Shown: piece after piece, positions 34,501 to 45,751 of the stretch | Position numbering within the stretch: the stretch's first letter is position 1 | How the letters are laid out: each line of letters starts with the position of its first letter | NCBI GenBank assembly: GCA_003290165.1 | Contig: QNQO01007595.1 | Span: 124,001 to 188,000, forward strand | Source of the DNA: Berberis thunbergii | Taxonomy: Eukaryota; Streptophyta; Magnoliopsida; Ranunculales; Berberidaceae | DNA length: 64,000 nt | Direction: 5' to 3' | Notes under the pieces: generated by a model | What the model was told of the DNA's origin: nothing | The model's database searches: none | What the model saw: only the letters and a program-made list of their open reading frames with translations | Program-made: the position numbers and the translations under genes

Positions 34501-36146
34501 AAAGCGGATAATGCTGCAGCAAGCCATTTCCTTACTCAGAAGATGCTAACCTCCAAGCAATCTCGATGGCAAGAAAAATTAGCAGAATTTGACTTAGTAT
34601 TGGAATACAAGCCAGGGCGCACTAACAATGTAGCTGATGCACTCAGTAGAAGGGCAGACCTTGCACTGCTAACCCATACTGGTCCGAGTCACACCATCTT
34701 GGAGAAGATCAAAGTAGGCCTACAGACAGATCCACAAGCGAAGGCGATTACAGAGTTGATCAAGCAGGGCAAAACTCGACGGTTCTGGATAAAAGATGGA
34801 GCAATACTCACAACTGGTAATCGCCTCTATGTTCCGAGAACTTCTGGTTTGAGGAAAGAACTTTTGAGAGAATGCCATGACACCCATTGGACGGGACATC
34901 CAGGTTGGAGACGGACACTTGCATTGCTAGAGAGGGGCACTATTGGCCGCAGATACAGGAGGATGTAATGGCCTATGTTCGAACATGTCTTATTTGCCAG
35001 CAAGATAAGGTTGAAAGAAATCGACCAGTAGGCTTACTAGAGCCCTGCCTGTTCCAACTCGTCCTTGGGAAAGTGTTTCCATGGACTTCATTACCGGGTT
35101 ACCAAAAGTGGAGGATTTCAGGAGTATCCTTGTAGTTGTTGACCGATTCTCAAAGTATGTGACCTTTGTGCCGACCGGACTAACTTGCACAGCCGAAGAT
35201 ATGGCGCAATTGTTCCTCAAGCATGTCGTGAAGTATTGGGGACTGCCCGAAAACATTGTTAGCGACCGTGATGCTCGATTCACAGGAAAGTTGTGGAAGG
35301 AGTTGTTCAAGCTCTTGGGATCCAAACTTAATATGTCGACAAGCCAACATCCCCAATCTGACGGACAGACCGAGCGCTTTAACTCTATGCTTGAAGAATA
35401 CCTTCGTCATTTTGTAAGTGCAAACCAGAAAAATTGGGTGGGACTAGTTGATGTTGCACAATTCTGTTTCAACTTACAAAAGAGATCAACTACTCACTCC
35501 AGCCCCTTTCAGTTAGTCACTGGCACATACAATGCTGACCGGATACCAAGGACCCAGCCCAAGAGCTCTTGAATTTGTCAAAGCCTGGCAGAAAAACATT
35601 GAAGTTGCTCGAGCCTATCTTGAGAAAGCCTCCCGTCACATGAAGAAATGGGTCGACAAGAAACGACGAATCGATCATTTTGAAGTTGGGGACTTGGTAT
35701 TGGTGAAGCTAGATATGTTCAACAAGTATAAACGGACAGCTAGAGCACACAACAATCTGTTTCGCAAGTATGAGGGACCGGTACAGATTATTGAGAAAGT
35801 AGGCAAAGTCTCCTATCGCGTCAAATTACCACATTGGCTTCGTTTCACCCATCCTGTCTTCCATGCAAGTAACTTGAAGTCTTACCATGCAGATGCCGCT
35901 GATCCCACAAGAAATGTATCTACCCGAGCATTGCCTAAGAATCCTACTAAGCCAGATCGAGAAGTGGAAGAAATCTTAGCTGACCGCCTCATCAACAACA
36001 CAGGCCCGGATAGGGAGTATTTGGTCAAGTGGCAGGATGAACCTCCTTCAGAGATCAGTTGGGAGCCAGTCGAGCATCTGCTGCCATACCTCTCAAAGCT
36101 GGAAGAGTACTTGGAAAAGTTCGCTGCGAGGGCGTCAGCGAATTGA
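31528..36146 (+). pseudogene. Chromovirus gag-pol polyprotein (gag, PR, RT, RNase H, INT, chromodomain), broken
   Basis: One gag-pol frame starts at 31528 and ends at 36146. In order: gag; a CX2CX4HX4C knuckle ([14 protein letters not shown], ~32610-32652); an aspartic protease (LLDFGAT, ~32865, with Phe in place of the usual Ser); RT with YLDD (~33876); RNase H ([14 protein letters not shown]); an integrase with HHCC finger (~34875-35010) and DDE (Asp ~35083, SDRDARF ~35265, DGQTERFN ~35370); and a chromodomain (EYLVKWQDEPPSEISWEP, ~36020-36070). In-frame stops are TGA at 31891 and a double TGA at 32470. Frame changes fall near 33790, 33920, 34335, 34935, 35045 and 35525. Each fits loss of single bases from a short homopolymer run. 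A reverse-transcribing element of this kind copies itself through RNA; this copy as written cannot. Confidence 0.9.
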
Positions 36147-36157
36147 GTGTGGGAGAG

Positions 36158-36637
36158 TGTCAGGACTAGTACCATTGGTTAGGGAAATCAAGGTTCAGAG
36201 GCCTTTCAAGACTTTCCTAATGGTCTCAAAACTCAATGTTCCCTTTTGAAAAGTGCCCAAATACTTAGCATCTATAATATAGGGGGAAGGTTTGAGCTCT
36301 TGACTGTGAGGACGTGTTGCCTCCATTGCATAGTCGGGCCAGACTGTACCGCTAGCATTTTTATTGTTTTCTTTGCATTGCTTTTCAACTTCAAACTTGT
36401 ATTTTCCTCGATCGATAGCGTCAAACTAGTCTTGAGCAACGTCCTTCCGAACGTTCCTCCCTATTGTAATCTATTGAATGTGAATGAGAGCTTTTACTGA
36501 CTATTGTGCATTGTTATATTGTCTACAGATTGATATTGTGCATTCTCAAGTTAATATTTGTGTCCGTCAAAGTAACTACTCATAGGCTTACTAATGAATT
36601 GGATAGCTAGTGCCGCACGAATTACTAGTCCGTGACA
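36158..36637 (+). repeat. 3' LTR of the chromovirus
   Basis: 480 bp, collinear with the 5' LTR, followed by GCACT. The differences are mostly transitions, as expected from decay of methylated cytosines. Confidence 0.95.
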
Positions 36638-36939
36638 GCACTAGTGCGTGACTTTTTTTTTTATTAAAAGAGGGTGTGCAATTATGGGTTTATATTTAGG
36701 GGAGGGCACAGTTCGGATTAGGGGTGGGCATTTAGGACCGAAAACCCGAACCGAACCGATAACCGGACCGATCGGGTCGGTTCAGATCGATTTTTATTAA
36801 TTAAAAATTTTTTTATTGTAAAAGCCCGGCCCGAAGTTTCTGGTCCGGGCTTCGGTTTCCATTTCTGAAGCCCGTCGGATAACCGGCCCGGCCTAGATAA
36901 AACTATCTTACGTTTTAAACCCCATATCCTCACATCCTC

Positions 36940-37305
36940 ACATCTCCCACATCCTCTCCCGAAGGATCGACCACCTCTCCCACATCCTCACAACGACCAC
37001 CTCCTCACATCCTCACAGCGAAGGTGAAAGATCTCTCTCCCGAAGGATCGACCACCTCCTCACATCCTCACAGCGTAGGCGAAGGTGAAGCATCCTCACA
37101 TCCTCACAGCGAAGGATCGACCGCCTCCTCACATCCTCAAAGTGAAGGCGAAGGTAAAACATCTCTCCCGACCGCCTCCTCACTCCTCACAGCGAAGGCG
37201 AAGGCGTCTCTCTCCTGACCGCCTCCTCACATCCTCACAGCGAAGGCGAAGGCGAAGCATCTCTCTCCCGACCGCCTCCTCACAGCGGAGGCCGAGCCGC
37301 CTCCC
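36940..37305. repeat. Minisatellite of CCTCACATCCTCACAGCGAAGG units
   Basis: Roughly seven to nine irregular copies of a ~40-50-bp unit built from ACCTCCTCACATCCTCACAG, CGAAGGCGAAGG and ATCTCTCTCCCGACCGCC. Open frames across it are repeat artefacts, not genes. It lies inside the 36.7-kb hAT element. Confidence 0.8.
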
Positions 37306-37333
37306 TCTCCCCTCCCTTCCCTGTCTTTCCCTA

Positions 37334-37456
37334 GATCTTGATCTTGATCTGACATGATCAGATCAGATCAGATCTTGATCTTGATCTTGATCAGATCAGA
37401 TCTTGATCTTGATCTTGATCTTGATCAGATCAGATCCTGATCAGATCAGATCTTGT
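37334..37456. repeat. GATCTT / GATCA microsatellite
   Basis: Alternating runs of GATCTT and GATCA give about 20 GATC sites in 120 bp. It lies inside the non-autonomous hAT element. Confidence 0.9.
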
Positions 37457-38231
37457 AATTTTTTTTTGTAATTTTTTGATATAATTTTTGTTGTATGCTA
37501 TATTTTTTTTGTAAGTTTTTTGTATTGTTCTAGTATTTTATTTATTATTATTATTTTTTAATACTGTAGAATCATTTTTTTTGCTCTTAGGACCGAGACC
37601 GACCCGAAATCGGCCCGTAAATCGGTTAACCGGGACTTTGGTTACCCGGTCAATTCGGTCCGGTTTCGGTTTTCATAAACACGGGCTCGAATTTTTGTGC
37701 CGGTTTTCGGTTTTTTGTTTTTGGGCCGGTTATCCGTACTTGCCCAGCCCTAGTTCGGATTGGTTCCAAATTTTGAGGAACCTAACTCGGATATTTTAAA
37801 TTTAATGGATTCAGTCCGATCTGGATTTCCTCATTTTGAACATTAGGACCGAACCTAACTCGAACCGTTTGGAATGGTTCGGTTCCAAACGATTCCAAAA
37901 TGAGTACATGAATATATTCTTGGTATTCATTGTATTGATTCATAAGTCATTAAAAGTTTATATCTCTTGTTTATATAAGTTTCTCAAAAAAAATACTCAG
38001 TGAAACAATACCAAGAATATATTGTTACATACTCTCATTGTAACATACTCATTGTAACAATGCCAAGAATTGCATATAACATACTCACTGTAACAATATT
38101 CACATGCAATCACAATACACTCACTGTAACAATACTTGTTGCATTACAATTTACAATATGACAACATTTCCCATCTAATTTGCTTATTTTATTACAATTT
38201 ATAACATTACAACATCTAATATCAAGCGGCA

Positions 38232-38395
38232 GCCAATGGTGTTATGGTCGAGTGGTTAGGGCTGTGTGGGTTTATCCCCCACGTCCTAGGTTCGAGACCT
38301 GGCTGCGGCATGATTACTTTCTTATGGTGTTGACCTGTAGGTTGCACCTTGTTGATAGGTTATGAGATCCTATAAAAACCCAGCTCACTTTCCAA
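38232..38395 (+). mobile_element. tRNA-derived SINE
   Basis: Box A TGGTCGAGTGG (38245-38255) and box B GGTTCGAGACC (38289-38299) are 33 bp apart, giving a tRNA-like RNA polymerase III promoter. The tRNA-like head does not fold into a full tRNA. It is followed by a ~90-bp unrelated body (GATTACTTTCTTATGGTGTT...CCTATAAAAACCCAGC) and a TA-rich tail. That head-body-tail layout is a SINE. I found no clear flanking duplication. Confidence 0.75.
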
Positions 38396-38633
38396 ATATA
38401 TATATATATATAAAGTTGCAAGCAGCAAGGAGCAGGTACAACAAGCTACAACAACAACAACATATGAATCTAGTGGATAATAAAACGTAAAAGGAAAAAA
38501 AAAGTGTTATCCTACTTTAGCAACATTGTGATGACAAAGGCCAAGTACGGAACGATCTCTTTTATATGATCTATGTCATATGATATACATCGAAAACACA
38601 AGTGTGCAACTATGCATTGCTACTCTAAAATTA

Positions 38634-38911
38634 ACATTTTAAGTATGGAAAAGTAACATAAGTAGTCAAGTATGTAAGCAACCACAATTGATTCCTTATG
38701 GACATTTATGAATCAAAATGGAAATTAACATTTATAAGTATGGAAAAGTAACACAAGTAGTTGAGTTTGTAAGCAACCACAACTGATCCCATATGAATAT
38801 TTATGAATCAAAATGGAAATCAACATTTATAAGAATGGAAAAGTAACATGAGTAGTCCAGTATGTAAGCAACCATAACTGATTCCATATGGATATTTATG
38901 AATCAAAATGA
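38634..38911. repeat. Three tandem copies of a ~93-bp unit
   Basis: Copies start near 38634, 38727 and 38821. Each has AACATTTATAAG, ATGGAAAAGTAACA, AGTATGTAAGCAACCA, and TTTATGAATCAAAATG. Divergence is low, so the array is recent. Confidence 0.85.
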
Positions 38912-39129
38912 ATATGAATCCAACAAAGTCAAACATGAAGATATGGAAGCATACTAGCACACTGCCAATATTTTGCACATAGAAACACAAATGATTTTTC
39001 TTCAATTAGTAACAATTAGGTACATTATGCATTTGGTATTCTAGAAATGTTTGTCAAATTCGCTAAACACAATTATTGTCCCTGCACCTAACCTAATAAG
39101 CAAAACCAACTTGTTTGGCTTAGTTCTAT

Positions 39130-39320
39130 TAGGGGTAAATTTAGTATTGCTAATGCCTATCCCAAAGAGTTGAATTCACTATGGCAATTGTTCACGGGTG
39201 CCCTGCAAATAAGAACCAAGCTGGGGAACCCCACATGGCCGATGATTGTTGCTCGTGTTGTACAGGGAAGGATGACATTGAACATTGTTTTTTGATGGCT
39301 TGTTTGCCAAAAAGGTGTGA
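39130..39320 (+). mobile_element. Weak LINE zf-RVT-like fragment
   Basis: One frame reads ADDCCSCCTGKDDIEHCFLM followed by CLPKRCE, matching the Cys-X2-Cys...Glu-His...Cys pattern of the zinc-binding end of plant LINE ORF2. No other LINE part is found around it. A-rich and hAT-like sequence follows. Confidence 0.3.
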
Positions 39321-40341
39321 ACAGAAGGCTTGGAGATAAAAGACCAATGTATACTCGTTGCAAGGAGTGGATTTGGATCATGAAGCAAAGCAAAGTGAAA
39401 GTGTTCCATGGGGACTTGTTAGGTAGAGATGCACTCAAATTTTCTTCTTCGACCAACAACTTCTACAGATCTGGAATCTGGTGGAGAGAAACGATAGACA
39501 GTGAAGATAGGGGAAGAGAAGAACACAGTTTCTTTCTAACTTTCTATTTTAGGTTTCTAACTTGTAAAATGTGATTTAAAACGAGTCCAACCAGAACCGT
39601 TTCATTTTAAATAATAGGAACCGGGCTCAACTGTTTTATAACGGATCTGGGAAGTATCTAAAAATACAAACTTACAATCCTAACAGTTTGGAGCAAAACG
39701 GTCCGGTTCGGTTTGAACCAGCGGATTCTCGACCCGTTTGCCCACCCCTAGTTTATAACACATAAGTTGAGTTGTGTTCTCCATTCAAATAAATTGGAAA
39801 AACTGATTAGGTAAAATTGGATCACAACTCACAAGTGAGTTTGTTAACTTTAGAAATAGAGAAGAGTAAGATGAACAAAGAGAACAAGATTTTGTTTCAG
39901 CAACAACAACCAACAGTACCGTCAACGACAACAAGCAACAATAGCATAGATAGCGAACAAAAGCAGTGAGTCTAGTAGCAGCAGAAACCCTTTATCTCAT
40001 TCTTCTCTCGAAATCTTTTTTTCTTTCCTTTATAGTGTTGGTGGGTAAGGGTGAAAATGTTTTTAAAAAAAGTAAGCGAGTTGCACAGCCATGTCCTAGT
40101 TTTGTTACTTGGCCAAGTTTATGTGTGCTCGACGAGTTTGAAGGCTGAGTTTTAGTGACTGATTCCCATTTTCAGAAAACTCACTCTAGTGAGTTGTATC
40201 GAGTAACTAGCGAGTGAACTATCCAGCTAGTTAACGGGTGTAAAAGACTCAAATTAAAACCTGATTGTTTGAAATCCAAATCCAAATTGAATAAGGACAC
40301 ATGAAATCTTAATCTGATATCAAAATTTAATTTAATAGTAT

Positions 40342-41045
40342 TGATGTAGTCGATTTTTGCTATCCTTCCTCACTTTTACCTAGACCTGCATAAGTAGCAC
40401 ACGTGAGCCAATGACCACTATGTGGCGGCCGATGGCACTCTGATGCTTAAGTTAGATAAGGCTTAGGAAAGGCTTAAAGCTGTAAATTGGAATTTTGTAG
40501 CGTACCTTAAGTTCATCGACCTTATCTTCATTTTATAGTGTGAGAGTCATTGTTCAACTAGGCATTTGGTGGCGTAGTTTAGGGAAAGAGATCTTGCTGA
40601 AGATCTTTTCCTGTTTGTGAGTTGTCCATGGAGGGTAGTTTCCCATCACGACTTATGCTCATAGATATGTGGGACAAGTTTCCCATTCTGAATATTGTCC
40701 ATGCAACAAAGTTTCCTTGCCCGATTTGGATTTTTGTATTTATTTCCTAGTTGGATCGGATGTATTGCTGGTCTGCCTGTCTTGGGTCGATCCCCCATAT
40801 ACTTTCCTTTTCAGGGCTTACTCTTGCCTTCTCAGGGCTTACGAGTACTGGGCTTGACCACGTGATGTATGGGCTTATTAAGGCGCTGCAATTCGGGTGC
40901 AACGTTCTGGAATCTACCAATAGTGGCCTTAATGTTGTTTGGGCCTCACTGGATTGAACATGCAATCGGGCATGTTTTGTTCTGTTGATGAGATTATCAT
41001 GACACGCGTATGGTGCTGATCAGAAAACAGTTTGATGTATCATCA
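40342..41045 (-). repeat. 3' LTR of the Tat-like element
   Basis: 704 bp, preceded by AGTAT. It is about 70 bp longer than its partner. The extra sequence falls where the partner lacks the TCATAGATATGTGGGACAAG-type block near 40655-40730. Confidence 0.85.
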
Positions 41046-43950
41046 ACTACTCCCCCAAGTTGGTGGGTCACCTCATCGGTCCACTGTTATTTCATGAAGC
41101 AACTTGGCAGTCATGATGGTTGAATATGAGTTGTTTCCTCGAGCAGCGAGTTTCATTAATTGGGCGTGTGTCTACTCGAAAGAAAGAAAGGCGGGAGTTC
41201 TGTTTTCTATATAGATCTCGTATCTGTGGAGTTTGGCTTTTTTACTATTTTGATCTTAAAGACTCTGCTTTGTCGTACATGATTTCGTGTTTTTTACTTT
41301 TCTTAGCTTCCGTATTCGAAAGCTTGTACTATCTTTCGTGGCGGCCGAAATTAGATTTTCGATGAACTGTTCACTAAGGGTCGCAAGTTCTTCGAGGAGA
41401 AATTGCTCTCCAAGTCGGATGTGGAAGTCCTTCGTAAAACATACGGGATTCCTCCTTAGGGGTTTATCTATTTTCATCGAGGTATGCTTCAGTCGGGTGT
41501 TCGTTTCCTGTTATCAAAGAGATTTGGGAGCTCCGTACCTCAGCATTGTTCCCGTCAACTGGTGTCGAACGGGTATAGGATTGTGATTGTCATTCTGATT
41601 AGGGCTAAGGAAATTGAGGTCCGAGTATCTTTGAGGGTGGTCAAACCACTTACTTTCCCTCGGATAAATGAGCACGCTGTGTGTATGAGTTGTTGCCCTT
41701 GGCAAGCCATCTTAATCAGACGTTGAGAGAACAGACTAGACTCCCACTTTCTAAGCCGTCGAAATTTGTTATTGACGGACTAGGCTTCAGCAGATTAGAA
41801 ATCATCGTAATCGATCATCACCGACTAAGCTTTGGTCTAGTTCGATAACTATTTCCCATGTTTGGACAATGATCCCTGGCAAGCAGTCCCGATCAGGCAT
41901 CAGAACGCTGACTAAGTTGCCACTCTCTAAACCGTGGACATCCGTTTAATTTAACGGACTGGGCGTTAGAGCGTTTCAGAAGCTATCGTCATAGGTCAAA
42001 ACCACCTAAGCTTTGGTTAGGTTCGGCGACCATTATCTATAGTTGGACAACAGTCTCTGGCAAGCCATCATGGTCAGGTATTAAAAACGTTGACTAAGCT
42101 CCCACTTTCTAACCCATCATCGTTCACTTTTGGCGGGCTAGGTGTTAGAGTGGACTAGAAGCTATTATAATCAGTTGGAGCTGACTAAGTTTTGGTTAGA
42201 ATATGATTTTGGGCGTGTAAGTCTGACTTGGGTGTCCCGACTTACTTAATTCGCTTGGCAGTCTGATTCCCGAGTCGAATCAATTGATCAGACTAATAAT
42301 AGATTGACCGACTTTAGTGAACAACAGCGGAATAATAATAGGGCCAATGCCTTGAATTTATTGATAATACTCAACAGGTCACTCCTTATTCCATGGGCGC
42401 TCAAGGCTTTTGTTGTTTGTTCCTTTGCATGTATTGGGTCAGATCTGGCAAGGCATAAGCTTGGGCCCATTGGTGGAGGGGCCCAATTAGAAAAAGAAAA
42501 AACCTTTGCAGACCAACGTGCCAGGGATACGGCGCATATCGATAACCCCCCAGTTAATGGGGCGATTCAATATCGATAACCCCCCAATTAATGGGGCTGC
42601 TTGTAGGGTCATTAAGTCGAAGTATGTGGACTCGTGCAATTGCAACTGGAACCGCCTTCTCTTGATTTCCCGTACGGCTTTTAATGCTGAAGTAATTGTT
42701 GGCTGACGCTGCTTCGTAAATCATCACGCCTATATATAGGTTGATCGTTCCTTGTTCAAACACTGCAATGAGAATAGTAGATCATATTAATCAAATGCAT
42801 CTTACCAAAAATTTTGTTTAGGGTTTTCCAAAGGCTAAATGAAGATCTCCCTCACTAGAGTCTTCGAATGTTTTGACATTTGCGTCGATGAGTCCCAATA
42901 AGACTTGCCAATATGCGGTGCCACCTGATCTGGGTGGGCATCTGATTGATCCCATGAGATCTTGTAATGTCTTTTTATGTTGCGCAGAAAAAGTACAGAC
43001 TCATTCTCAGGGGACAGTTTTGTCTTCCATTTTTTGTCGCTTCACACATGATGCAACAACAGGAAGGAAGGTTGACCAAGCGGAGTTCTGGAGGATGTGA
43101 CCTTCGGTTCTGGGCCTGTCACTTCGCAGCACCCCAGGCACTCCTATCTTAAGAGGCATGCCCGTCCGCCTTTTTCTACTCCAGTTCCAAATCCTCTTTG
43201 CAGATATATGTATTTCGTTTCGAGGGTTATGTTGCCACCTTTGAATCATCCTTGTTTGGTGATTCGGCGGTGCAATGAATCGAGTGCGTTCATTTGGCTT
43301 TTTTTTAGACAATCTACTTTCACCACATTCTCTTTTGGAGGTAGATCGTAATTTATATGCTTGTTTCAGTGGATAGATACTTGCATCAGACTTAGATACT
43401 TGTAGTGTATAAACTTCTGTACTAGTTGGTCGGCAAGCTTTGTAATAACTTTTATTGCAATCAATAAAATATGTTCTATTTCTGAAATGTGTCTGGTACG
43501 AATAGTTCTTCTAAACTGAAATGAAAAACAAATAATGAAATCAAAGCAACAAAATAATGTAACTCCGAGCGGGGACAAAGCTAACCCGACTTCTAAGGAG
43601 GCGCATATGGTCCTGGTTTGGATTGCATAGTCCCTCTAGCGAAGTGTCTTGTTTTGCCAAAGCTAGCGAAGTTACTGAATAGTGGACTTCGTTCTGGCGG
43701 ACAATTCCTTGCTGATTATCATCTCTTGGAGTAGGTTCCTGTTTGCTGAAGTATCGTTGCTTAGCTCTTTATAGGTTTGGGTGCATTGCATTTTGGTTGC
43801 CAGGGCTCTTCTGCCCTCGTAGAGTAATTCTCCCTTTATGTCTAAGCTCGGTGCCTGACATGTTTGTTCTGCGAACCCAAGCTGCAGTTGGCAACGATTC
43901 AGCTATTTCATGGCTGCATAATGGCAGTCTCTTGTTGCAGGTTGATCTCC
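41046..43950. other. Interior of the Tat-like element without recognisable genes
   Basis: Repetitive-looking sequence with blocks such as CAAGCCATC, TTTAACGGACTGGGC and AAGCTTTGGTTAG recurring between about 41700 and 42200. That recurrence suggests old internal duplications. No RT, RNase H or integrase motif is seen on either strand. Confidence 0.5.
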
Positions 43951-45751
43951 TCGGATAGTTCCTTGGGCTTGGTTGGCTGTAAAATTTATGCATTAGTGCA
44001 TAGTGAAAACTACGACCTCCATATGATGAAGCCATGGCCTTCCAGGAATAATGTTGTAGGTGGACGGAGCGTCAATTACCATAAATTCTTGGACAAGGTA
44101 CTTCCGTAATTGGGGTTCCCCCGCCTCCACCATTAGATTGATCTTCCTTATGGGGTAGCAATTCTTTCCACTAAATTTGATAATGTGGTGGGTGGTGGAG
44201 GTTAGTCTTTCTCATATAGATGCATGTTGCGGAATGTGCTGAGAAACAAGACATTGAGTGAGCTTCTTATATCCACCAAGACCCTTTTTACCCCCCACTT
44301 GGTAATGAGAAAGGAGATGATCAGGGCGTCATTGTGAGGAGAATGCACCCCATCGAGATCCCTTTCTGCAAATGTCTGTTGTGGTATCAGGCTGTGAACT
44401 CGTGCATTCTACACCTGTTGATCCTCGCACTGAGATGGTGTTCGCATCTCGGCCAACATTCTCTTACGAGACCTGTTAGATTGCTCCCCTTTGGGACCAA
44501 CCTCGTGGAGGACATAAAAGATGCCAGGAGCTTCCTTTTTAATCTCCTTGACAATGTCTATTCTTTCCTTAGCTTGGCCATGCCTCTTGTCCGAGCCTAG
44601 CAACTCCTTGAGCTTTCTTTTTCTAATCTAGTACTCGACTTCTCCTCTAAGCTTTATGCAATCCTCAGTATCGTGTCTGTCTTCCTTGTGGTAGGCGCAA
44701 TATTTGTTGTTATCATGCCGAGCGGGGTCTCTTCGCTGCTTAGGCGGCCATTTTAGCTCTTCCGATGGAATCAAGGATGTCGGACAAATCGGTGTTGAGA
44801 GGAGTGACCGATCTGGACTCGACATAATTAGAAGCCTTGTCCTGCCTTGTGCGGCCCGAGTGATTTTTATTGTCCGCGTGCTTCCTTTTGTTCCCATCGT
44901 CGTTCTTTTGTTCTTCTTCTCTTTCTTGTCCTTGGGGACATAAGGCTTCTTCTTTGACTCCACTTCCCTCTTGGCGGCCAGCATCTCATCTAGAGTCATA
45001 TATCTCTGGGCATTATTGAGTAGGTCTGCCATATTGGTTGGGGGGTCTAGAGTAAGGAATTCGTAGAACTTGCCTATTCTTAGACCTGAAGTGAAAGCTG
45101 TTACGACAGTGTCATCACTACAGTCGTTGATGAGGGTCAACTCATCGTTGAAATGAGTGACGTACTCCCTCAATGTCTCGTTTTGTTTTTTGCTTTAGGG
45201 TCAACAGATAATATGGGCCTTCCTGATTTGTTGGATGTCCACGAAGCGTGTGAGGAACGTTGTTGCCAATGTCCAAAATGAATCGATAAATTTCGGAAGG
45301 AGGTTGTGGAACCAGGTTAGCGCTGATATCTTCAAGCTGGCAGGGAATAATCGGCACATTATCACATAAAATCCTTCCTTGAGTGCCATAACGTGCAATG
45401 GCGCAAGCGATCGGACATGCCTTTTGTCCCGATGTAAAGCTCCAACTTCGGTGATGTGTACTTTTTTGCAACTGTTCGTCCATGATATGATCCATGAACG
45501 GAAAGACTGTGAGATTAAACAGTACTTTTGGGTTTGTTGCCTCACTCCGAATGGGGATGTGCTAGACGTGTAAGTCGGCTCTGGACGCTGGTTCTCTATT
45601 GGCCGCTCCTCCATCTCTAGTCCACTGAGAAGCTGCTGAGGTAGCACGGCTCTCCTGAACGTGTTCTCTAAAGCTCGCTGGGGACTAGGTCATTCACTGC
45701 TCGCAGTTTCCTTCTACAGGTGGAGGATTCCACTATTTGAGTGCCTCTAGT

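Larger units (their letters stand above)
31021..36637 (+). mobile_element. Ty3/gypsy chromovirus (Reina-like size) with two 480-bp LTRs
   Basis: LTRs 31021-31500 and 36158-36637 are direct repeats, start TGTCAGGACTAG and end CCGTGACA. Perfect 5-bp target duplications GCACT lie at 31016-31020 and 36638-36642. A primer-binding site TGGTATCAGAGC matching initiator tRNA-Met follows the left LTR. A purine tract GTGTGGGAGAG precedes the right LTR. By eye I count 11 differences between the LTRs, about 2.3%, so this is a fairly young insertion. The 5.6-kb length and a C-terminal chromodomain suggest a chromovirus, perhaps Reina; the clade is an inference. Confidence 0.95.
36719..37752. mobile_element. 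Non-autonomous hAT element with GTTCGGAT target duplication
   Basis: Ends TAGGGGTGGGCA (36719) and TGCCCAGCCCTA (to 37752) are imperfect inverted repeats of the plant hAT type. Perfect 8-bp duplications GTTCGGAT flank it (36711-36718 and 37753-37760). Subterminal regions are full of CCGAACCG/CGGTTTTCGG motifs. The centre is a minisatellite and a GATCTT/GATCA microsatellite. There is no transposase. Confidence 0.85.
36695..39750. mobile_element. Possible larger hAT-type element surrounding other insertions
   Basis: TTAGGGGAGGGCACAGTTCGG at 36695 and TTTGCCCACCCCTA ending at about 39750 look like opposed hAT ends. The flanking 8-mers GTTTATAT and GTTTATAA differ by one base. CGGTTCGGTTTGAACC-type subterminal motifs occur at both ends. 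No transposase is seen. The smaller hAT, the SINE and a tandem repeat lie inside. Confidence 0.4.

Noticed and set aside
37024..37357. Overlapping open frames rich in Ser/His/Pro
   Set aside because: They are translations of the minisatellite inside a hAT element.
38232..38310. tRNA gene
   Set aside because: Boxes A and B are good, but arms do not pair as a tRNA and an unrelated body plus TA tail follow; annotated as a SINE.
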